From: Planctomycetota bacterium | Lineage (GTDB): Bacteria > Planctomycetota > Phycisphaerae > WQYP01 | NCBI GenBank assembly: GCA_021826605.1 | Contig: JAKAZF010000049.1 | Coordinates: forward strand, 1 to 10,120 | Length of the DNA stretch: 10,120 bases | Direction: 5' to 3' | Shown: positions 5,383-10,120 of the stretch, piece by piece | How the letters are laid out: every line of letters starts with the position of its first letter | Numbering within the stretch: position 1 is the first letter of the stretch | Notes under the pieces: generated by a model | Databases searched by the model: none | What the model saw: only the letters and a program-made list of their open reading frames with translations | Told to the model about the DNA's origin: nothing | Made by a program: the position numbers and the translations under genes

Positions 5383-8136
5383 CTACTTCGCCATGCGCCG
5401 CAGTACGGTGTGCAGGATTCCGCCGTTGCGGAAGTATTCGACTTCCACGGGGGTATCAATGCGGCAGGTGGCGCTGAATTCAATTTTTCCGCCATCCTCT
5501 TTTACGGCTATTACTTTTACGTCCTGCCGCGGGGCCAGAGCATCGCTCAGCTGGATTTGAAAAGTCTCTTTGCCGGTCAGGCCGCAGCTTGCGGCGGTTT
5601 CGCCTTTTTTAAATGTCAGGGGCAACACGCCCATCCCGACTAAATTGCTGCGATGAATGCGTTCAAAGGATTCCGCAATCACCGCCCGCACGCCCAGTAG
5701 GAACGTTCCCTTGGCCGCCCAGTCCCGGCTGGAGCCCATGCCGTAATCTTTACCGGCCAGAACAATCAGGGGTACACCGGCCTGCTTGTAATGTGTGCTG
5801 GCATCAAAAATCGGTTTGACTTTTCCATCCAGCAGATCGGTGGTGACACCGCCTTCGGTTCCGGGCGCGAGTTTATTTTTCACCCGGATATTGGCAAATG
5901 TGCCGCGGGTCATCACGCGGTCATTGCCCCGGCGAGCGCCGTAACTGTTGAACATTTTGGCTTCAACATCGTTTTCCAAAAGGAATTTTCCGGCCGGGCT
6001 ATCTTTCTTAATGGAGCCTGCCGGGCTGATGTGGTCGGTGGTAATGGAATCACCCAGAACCGCCAGACATCGCGCCGCATGAATCGGCTTGATGGGTTCA
6101 ACAGTCGGGCCAATGCCGACAAAAAACGGCGGCTCCTGAATATACGTGCTCTTCGGATTCCATTCAAACTGATCGCCCGTACTGGTTTCAATGGCTTTCC
6201 ATTCCTCGGAACCGGCAAATACATTGGCGTATTCATGATTGAACTGGGAACTTAATACCGACTTGGCGACGGCATCGGCGGTTTCTTTCTGGCTGGGCCA
6301 GATTTCACGCAGGTACACGGGTTTGCCGGATTTATCCACACCAATCGGATCTTTATTCAAATCAATATCCACCGTGCCGGCCAAGGCGTAGGCTACTACT
6401 AGCGGCGGAGAAGCCAGATAATTGGCCTTCACATCGGGGCTGATGCGACCTTCAAAATTCCGGTTTCCCGACAGCACCGCCGCCGCGACCAGATCATGGG
6501 CGTTGATGGCCTTGCTGATCGATTCCGGCAGCGGGCCGGAATTTCCGATACACGTCGTGCATCCGAAGCCCACAAGATAAAAACCGCAGGATTCCAATGC
6601 TTCCACCAGGCCTGCGGCTTTCAAATATTCCATGACTACCTTGGAGCCGGGGGCCAGAGATGTCTTTACCCAGGGCTTGCGCGTTAAGCCCCGCGCGGCG
6701 GCCTTTTGCGCCACCAGCCCGGCCGCCACCATCACACTGGGGTTGCTGGTATTGGTGCAACTGGTAATAGCTGCGATGACTACAGCACCATGTTTGAGTT
6801 TGAAATTTTTTCCGTCATATTCAACCGGCACGCCGTCCAAACCAGGATCAGCTTTTGCCGGTGCCTGGGCCAGTGCTAAATTTCCGCCTTCATCCTGCCA
6901 GCTTTCCATGTTGGAGCCGCGGGTCGCGCCATTCTTGCCGTACGTTACGGATAAGTCCTGCCGCCATTGTGATTGCATGGCGGTCAAGGCGATACGATCC
7001 TGCGGGCGTCGCGGTCCGGCAAGCGAGGGTTCCACACTGTTTAAGTCCAGTTCCAAGGTGCTGGAATAGATAATTTCATTGCTTTCATCCCGCCACAGGC
7101 CTTGGATTTTGGCGTATTGCTCAACAGTTTTAATGAGATTTTCATCGCGGCTGGACAACCGCATATATGTTAAGGTCTGCTCATCAATTGGGAAATAGCC
7201 GATAGTGGCTCCATATTCCGGAGCCATATTGGCAATGGTGGCGCGGTTGGCCACGGGCATATCGGCCAGGCCGGGGCCGTAAAATTCAACAAATTTTTCC
7301 ACCACGCCGTGCTCGCGCAACATTTGTGTAATGGTAAGAACCAGATCTGTGGCAGTACATCCGTCCCGGAGTTTACCGACCAGCTTAAAGCCCACCACTT
7401 CCGGCAGCAGCATGTAAATGGGTTGCCCCAGCATGACCGCTTCCGCTTCAATACCGCCAACGCCCCATCCCACTACGCCCAGGCCGTTAATCATCGTTGT
7501 GTGGGAATCGGTTCCCACCAGAGAATCTGGATAGAGCACCGCATCTTTTTCCCAGACAACCTTGGCCAGGTATTCCAGATTGACCTGATGCACAATACCC
7601 GTTGCCGGCGGCACCACGCGGAAATTATTAAACGCCTGCTGTCCCCATTTGAGGAATTGATAGCGCTCCTGATTGCGTTCAAACTCCAGTTCACTGTTAA
7701 TCTGCAGCGCCGCGCCACTGGCAAACGCATCCACCTGCACGCTATGGTCGATGACCAGATCGCAGGGCACCAGCGGATTAACTTTTTTCGGATCACCGCC
7801 GAGGCGCTTCATCGCCGCCCGCATGGCCGCCAGATCTACCACAGCCGGCACGCCGGTGAAATCCTGCAATACAACGCGCCCCGGCATGAATGGTATTTCA
7901 GCCGATCCGGTGTTTTTTGCGTCATATCGCAACACCGCTTCCACATCTCTGGTCGTTACCAGGTGGCCGTCACAATTTCGCAGGCAAGCTTCCAGCAGCA
8001 CTTTAATGCTATAGGGAAGATGCTTTACCGAAGCAATTTTATTCAAGGCATCCAGACGATAAATCGTCTTTTTGCCCAGGGGTGTGTCGATGACGCTTTG
8101 TGCAGAAAAGGGGTTATGAGTGGCAGGGGAAGACAT
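5383..8136 (-). CDS. acnA: Aconitate hydratase A (aconitase)
   Basis: A TCA-cycle enzyme that interconverts citrate and isocitrate through cis-aconitate, using a cytosolic [4Fe-4S] cluster. At 917 residues it is the usual length for the AcnA/IRP1 type. The N-terminal catalytic domains contain [20 protein letters not shown] (87-106), [13 protein letters not shown] (124-136), [20 protein letters not shown] (208-227) and [14 protein letters not shown] (237-250). The three cluster ligands are C460 in [10 protein letters not shown] and C526 and C529 in [13 protein letters not shown]. After a linker, the swivel domain shows [23 protein letters not shown] and [10 protein letters not shown] (801-810), so the active-site set looks intact. 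The start at 8136 is preceded only by a weak AGCGAG. A 16-bp palindrome lies 67-82 bp upstream and may be an operator. The gene appears to be transcribed on its own; no other TCA gene adjoins it. Confidence 0.98.
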   Translation of the reverse strand: MSSPATHNPFSAQSVIDTPLGKKTIYRLDALNKIASVKHLPYSIKVLLEACLRNCDGHLVTTRDVEAVLRYDAKNTGSAEIPFMPGRVVLQDFTGVPAVVDLAAMRAAMKRLGGDPKKVNPLVPCDLVIDHSVQVDAFASGAALQINSELEFERNQERYQFLKWGQQAFNNFRVVPPATGIVHQVNLEYLAKVVWEKDAVLYPDSLVGTDSHTTMINGLGVVGWGVGGIEAEAVMLGQPIYMLLPEVVGFKLVGKLRDGCTATDLVLTITQMLREHGVVEKFVEFYGPGLADMPVANRATIANMAPEYGATIGYFPIDEQTLTYMRLSSRDENLIKTVEQYAKIQGLWRDESNEIIYSSTLELDLNSVEPSLAGPRRPQDRIALTAMQSQWRQDLSVTYGKNGATRGSNMESWQDEGGNLALAQAPAKADPGLDGVPVEYDGKNFKLKHGAVVIAAITSCTNTSNPSVMVAAGLVAQKAAARGLTRKPWVKTSLAPGSKVVMEYLKAAGLVEALESCGFYLVGFGCTTCIGNSGPLPESISKAINAHDLVAAAVLSGNRNFEGRISPDVKANYLASPPLVVAYALAGTVDIDLNKDPIGVDKSGKPVYLREIWPSQKETADAVAKSVLSSQFNHEYANVFAGSEEWKAIETSTGDQFEWNPKSTYIQEPPFFVGIGPTVEPIKPIHAARCLAVLGDSITTDHISPAGSIKKDSPAGKFLLENDVEAKMFNSYGARRGNDRVMTRGTFANIRVKNKLAPGTEGGVTTDLLDGKVKPIFDASTHYKQAGVPLIVLAGKDYGMGSSRDWAAKGTFLLGVRAVIAESFERIHRSNLVGMGVLPLTFKKGETAASCGLTGKETFQIQLSDALAPRQDVKVIAVKEDGGKIEFSATCRIDTPVEVEYFRNGGILHTVLRRMAK

Positions 8137-8202
8137 TTATAAACTCGCTTTCGTAGCAAATCCAACAATTCCAAGGGAATCATTTTATCGCGCCGGAACC
8201 GA

Positions 8203-8218
8203 GTTGGCACGTGTCAAC
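8203..8218. promoter_or_regulatory. 16-bp near-perfect palindrome upstream of acnA, candidate operator
   Basis: GTTGGCACGTGTCAAC is symmetric about CACGTG except for one mismatched pair (8207/8214). It lies between the stop of the lipoprotein gene and acnA. Read on the minus strand it contains a perfect TTGACA (8217-8212), but the best -10-like TAAAAT (8187-8182) is 24 bp away, too far for a standard promoter. A regulator-bound site near or over an activator-dependent promoter is one reading. Confidence 0.4.
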
Positions 8219-8226
8219 GGGTTATT

Positions 8227-8445
8227 TTACCGCCAATGGCCGCGCACCCAGACATAGCGGCCCCAGTAGGGGCGCCAGACCCAGTGGCCGGGAACCCACT
8301 GCTCGCGAGGCCCGTCGCCTGCAACAACAACCCCGGCGATCGGCGGCCCTGGCCGGGCGACGATAACGGTGCGCGTAGCGCAACCGGTCAACGCGGTAAC
8401 ACTCAGGAAACCTGCGACTGCAATTTTTACGGCCGATATTTTCAT
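8227..8445 (-). CDS. Small WXXGXW-repeat lipoprotein
   Basis: A 72-residue predicted lipoprotein. A basic N-terminus (MKISAVKI) is followed by a hydrophobic stretch and the lipobox LTGC, with C22 as the lipidated residue. The mature part has a Pro/Gly/Val-rich linker and two aromatic repeats, WVPGHW (50-55) and WVRGHW (66-71), separated by a Tyr/Trp-rich WRPYWGRY. These match the WXXGXW repeat family (PF12779 by recollection), small envelope proteins of unclear role. A GTG at 8463 would extend the frame by six residues. The ATG at 8445 is preferred because GGAG lies 8 nt upstream and because the signal sequence then begins with lysines in the usual position. That ribosome binding site is inside a long hairpin (8450-8495), suggesting conditional translation. 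It lies 117 bp downstream of the DUF2934 gene on the same strand and may share its transcript. Confidence 0.82.
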   Translation of the reverse strand: MKISAVKIAVAGFLSVTALTGCATRTVIVARPGPPIAGVVVAGDGPREQWVPGHWVWRPYWGRYVWVRGHWR

Positions 8446-8449
8446 GACA

Positions 8450-8495
8450 GTAACTCCGTTCACAGGAAAGCTTCAGGCCTTCCTGTTGGAGTTAC
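8450..8495 (-). promoter_or_regulatory. Hairpin sequestering the lipoprotein ribosome binding site
   Basis: On the minus-strand RNA, GUAACUCC (8495-8488) pairs with GGAGUUAC (8457-8450), and just inside it ACAGGAA (8486-8480) pairs with UUCCUGU (8468-8462). The internal loop is A opposite GAAC and the apical loop is GGCCUGAAGCU, which may close by two further pairs. The outer stem buries the GGAG Shine-Dalgarno that sits 8 nt before the ATG at 8445. At least 15 pairs in 46 nt is well beyond chance expectation for such a position. An RNA-level switch, a processing site or a thermometer-like element are possible; a DNA-level operator is an alternative. Confidence 0.6.
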
Positions 8496-8562
8496 ACGCA
8501 CCATGCGGCATAAAGTGTCAGAAAATCTTGAAACCGCAGTTTTAAGGGGCCTGTCCGATGGT

Positions 8563-8829
8563 TTATCGGCCGGCCTTCAATTGGCGTTCGGCTTCGGCCC
8601 AGTCCGAGGTCGCATCGCCGGGGCCAAATCCGCGTTTCAGGTAAATCTGATAAGCGCGTTCCGCAACCTGTTCATACGTCACGGGGACCTTCACGGCGGA
8701 AGCGGTTCCCTTGGCTGCCAATGTACCGCTGCCCTTGGATTCTGATCGAGCAATCGGGGCCGGGGGTGCGACCGGAACGGGTGCTTTAGCGGGAGCAGCA
8801 GCGGATGGTTTTTTTTTGCCAATAGCCAT
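8563..8829 (-). CDS. DUF2934 family protein
   Basis: An 88-residue protein. Residues 1-48 are a low-complexity Lys/Ala/Pro/Ser tail (MAIGKKKPSAAAPAKAP and onward), probably disordered. Residues 51-85 carry the DUF2934 pattern: TYEQVAERAYQIYLKRG, then GPGDATSDWAEAERQL, two short helices around a Gly-rich turn. The family is small and has no established function. The start at 8829 (MAIGKKK) is chosen because AGGAG lies 8 nt upstream; a longer frame reaching to 8871 lacks a comparable site and would add an unrelated hydrophobic stretch. A possible -10, TATAAG, sits at 8925-8920 on the minus strand without a good -35. The gene precedes the lipoprotein gene in the same direction. Confidence 0.85.
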   Translation of the reverse strand: MAIGKKKPSAAAPAKAPVPVAPPAPIARSESKGSGTLAAKGTASAVKVPVTYEQVAERAYQIYLKRGFGPGDATSDWAEAERQLKAGR

Positions 8830-8961
8830 AATATAAACTCCTGTAATGGCGGCCTGAACAAAGCAAGCCAAAAAAATATTTCGCCGCCCATGACCGTCAT
8901 AGGCACGAACATTTGAGAACTTATACGCTGGTGTAAGCCCTCAATAAGTCTCAATTTCCCC

Positions 8962-8979
8962 CTGACGTCAGCCGGCCGG
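8962..8979. repeat. Two abutting perfect palindromes
   Basis: CTGACGTCAG (8962-8971) is followed directly by CCGGCCGG (8972-8979). Both are perfect. The TCAGCCGG that spans their junction is repeated inverted as CCGGCTGA at 9015-9022, enclosing a 6-bp stem CGGTTT/AAACCG. The site lies about 140 bp upstream of the DUF2934 start and could be an operator or a structured leader. Confidence 0.35.
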
Positions 8980-9225
8980 TTTACAGCCCTCTCAAAACCG
9001 AAAAATAATAATTTCCGGCTGAGGCTTTACTAACCGCAGTATCCGTTGTATGAATTTATAGGGCGTAAGTCAAGCGACTTGCCACGGATGGCCGATAAAC
9101 ATCAGGAAGCTGTCGGCAACCGGTCGATAACGGCTACGCGGGTTTTCAGGGCCGCTTTGGTTAGAGGACCAATAAAAACGGCCTGTTTCGTGATGTTTTG
9201 AGGCGATAGAGGCGGTGGAAGTTGG

Positions 9226-9243
9226 CACGCACCAGGGTGCGTG
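9226..9243. repeat. 18-bp inverted repeat upstream of the VWA-like gene
   Basis: CACGCACC and GGTGCGTG are perfect 8-bp arms around AG. The element lies about 108 bp before the ATG at 9351 and is not followed by a T-run, so an operator is more likely than a terminator. Confidence 0.4.
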
Positions 9244-9250
9244 TTGCTGT

Positions 9251-9288
9251 GGAATATTCCGGGATTTATGGAGAAATCAGAAGATTTC
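9251..9288. repeat. Palindrome GGAATATTCC and hairpin GAAATC/GATTTC
   Basis: GGAATATTCC (9251-9260) is a perfect 10-bp palindrome. GAAATC (9273-9278) and GATTTC (9283-9288) form a 6-bp stem around AGAA. Together with the repeat at 9226-9243 this makes three symmetric elements within 63 bp, just upstream of a possible extended -10 (TG at 9309-9310, TATTCT at 9312-9317) for the gene at 9351. Confidence 0.35.
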
Positions 9289-9350
9289 AATCCTGGTGGG
9301 AACGTTACTGATATTCTTCCGGCGCAGCAATAGCAAAAGGGAAACAACCT

Positions 9351-10120
9351 ATGGCGCGGGCACCAAAATTCGGACGCACGTTTTCGCGCCGCCCGGCTTT
9401 TTCGTTTCGTCCGCGAACCAGGTTCAAGCTTCCCAAAAGATCGGCACCGCTTTTTTCAAAAACGCCCGGCACGCCAACGCGCACGATCGCCAGCGGAACC
9501 TGGCTTAGTGTGGTACTCTCCGTGCTGGTGCATGTGCTGCTGCTGTTTACATTTGTCCTGGCAATTCGCCTGTTGATCAAAATTCCGCCCCCCCCGCCGC
9601 TGCCGCTGATTGTTCCCCAATCTTTTTTATCGGGCAACCAGCTTTCGCATCCGGATAAGGTAACGGCGGCACCTACGCGGGCATCCGCTCTCAAGCGTTT
9701 TCTTTCCACGCGTAACGCCAGCAATTCCGTATCACCGACAGCGCTGAACGCCATGCTCAACGGCACCGCCACCAATGAACATCTTTATGCCATAAGTTTA
9801 GGAAAAGGCGGTGAACTGGCCTCCAACAACGGCTCCATGGGAGCCATGGGCGTCCCGGGAAAAACCATCGGCGGGATGCCGGCCGTATCTTTCTTCGGCG
9901 TACAAACCCGCGCCAAGCGGGTGGTTTTCCTGGTGGATCACGGAGGGCGAATGGTCGGGCATCTTTATCTGCTGCGGCGGGAAGTTCAGCGATCCATCCG
10001 GCATTTACTGCCCTTCCAGAGATTTGCGGTAATTAAAATTTCCGCCACCTATAAAATTTTAGGCCCCGACAAGCTTCTGCGGGCTTCGCCGGCCAACCGC
10101 GCCAAGGTACTGCCGCTGGT
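9351..10120 (+). CDS. Membrane-anchored VWA-like domain protein, 3' end outside window
   Basis: The frame runs from ATG 9351 off the right edge, with 256 whole codons visible. AAGGG lies 9 nt before the start. Residues 1-49 are very basic (many Arg/Lys) and should be cytoplasmic. A single hydrophobic helix spans about 52-76, followed by a polyproline run (79-85) and a long Ser/Thr/Asn/Gly-rich extracytoplasmic linker. From about residue 181 a VWA-like domain begins: FFGVQTRAKRVVFLVD (181-196), then HGGRM, a helix LYLLRREVQRSIRHLLPFQ, the strand FAVIKIS and the segment ILGPDKLLRASPANRAKV. The order and spacing fit VWA proteins common in planctomycetes, which typically read DxSGSM after the first strand. 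Here the metal-binding DxSxS reads D-H-G-G-R, so both serines are replaced and metal binding is doubtful. The likely role is adhesion or a protein-interaction scaffold in the envelope; the partner is unknown. Confidence 0.8.
   Translation, partial: MARAPKFGRTFSRRPAFSFRPRTRFKLPKRSAPLFSKTPGTPTRTIASGTWLSVVLSVLVHVLLLFTFVLAIRLLIKIPPPPPLPLIVPQSFLSGNQLSHPDKVTAAPTRASALKRFLSTRNASNSVSPTALNAMLNGTATNEHLYAISLGKGGELASNNGSMGAMGVPGKTIGGMPAVSFFGVQTRAKRVVFLVDHGGRMVGHLYLLRREVQRSIRHLLPFQRFAVIKISATYKILGPDKLLRASPANRAKVLPL

Larger units (their letters stand above)
8830..9350. other. Non-coding divergent region between the DUF2934 and VWA-like genes
   Basis: I find no credible gene in these 521 bp; short frames on both strands lack ribosome binding sites and family-like sequence. 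The region should hold the promoters of both flanking, divergently transcribed genes. It contains several short palindromes, ATGACCGTCAT (8890-8900), CTGACGTCAG and CCGGCCGG (8962-8979), and the 8-bp inverted pair TCAGCCGG (8968-8975) and CCGGCTGA (9015-9022). Near 9067-9080 AAGTC pairs with GACTT around AAGC, with GGC/GCC outside. Three more inverted repeats lie at 9226-9288. A small RNA cannot be excluded. Confidence 0.5.

Noticed and set aside
7309..8142. Plus-strand open frame of 277 codons
   Set aside because: It lies entirely antisense to acnA, whose protein is full length and has all motifs; the frame has no family-like sequence.
9305..9775. Minus-strand open frame of 156 codons
   Set aside because: It is antisense to the VWA-like gene, which has a ribosome binding site, membrane helix and family motifs.
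1..10120. CRISPR arrays, insertion sequences, transposases or phage genes
   Set aside because: No regularly spaced repeats, terminal inverted repeats with a transposase, or mobile-element proteins were seen.

Overview
The window looks like an ordinary bacterial chromosome segment of moderate to fairly high GC. Several features suggest the Planctomycetota, possibly Phycisphaerae or a near relative in the PVC group. These are a membrane-anchored VWA-like protein with an FFGV(x)nAKRVVFLVD block, a DUF2934 protein, a WXXGXW-repeat lipoprotein and small families of unknown function that I associate with planctomycete genomes. The lineage is an inference; no rRNA or other decisive marker is present.

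Layout. Plus strand, 1-1753: the 3' part of gpsA (glycerol-3-phosphate dehydrogenase, entering from the left edge) overlaps by 4 bp (ATGA) a gene for a BtuF-like cobalamin-binding protein without a signal peptide. A lone tRNA-Ile(GAT) follows at 1873-1946. Next comes a six-helix membrane protein of unknown function (2130-2957) behind a good sigma70-like promoter. Convergent to it, on the minus strand, is a tight three-gene operon (5147 to 3105). It encodes two uncharacterised proteins and a protein with the His-then-Cys layout of a circularly permuted papain-like (LRAT/YiiX-type NlpC/P60) enzyme. Upstream of that, also on the minus strand, are a full-length AcnA-type aconitase (8136-5383), a 72-residue WXXGXW lipoprotein (8445-8227) and an 88-residue DUF2934 protein (8829-8563). 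A non-coding stretch of about 520 bp, rich in short palindromes, separates this block from a plus-strand gene (9351 to beyond the right edge). That gene encodes a single-pass membrane protein with a VWA-like domain whose metal-binding motif is degenerate.

How the genes relate. gpsA (phospholipid precursor supply) and acnA (TCA cycle) are housekeeping genes. The two small minus-strand genes look envelope- or stress-related. The three-gene operon is the best candidate for an undescribed system: the genes are packed with a 1-nt gap and a 37-bp overlap, each has a credible ribosome binding site, none has a signal peptide, and one is a likely cysteine hydrolase or acyltransferase. Two regulatory structures stand out: a long hairpin that sequesters the ribosome binding site of the lipoprotein gene, and a 16-bp near-perfect palindrome centred on CACGTG just upstream of acnA.
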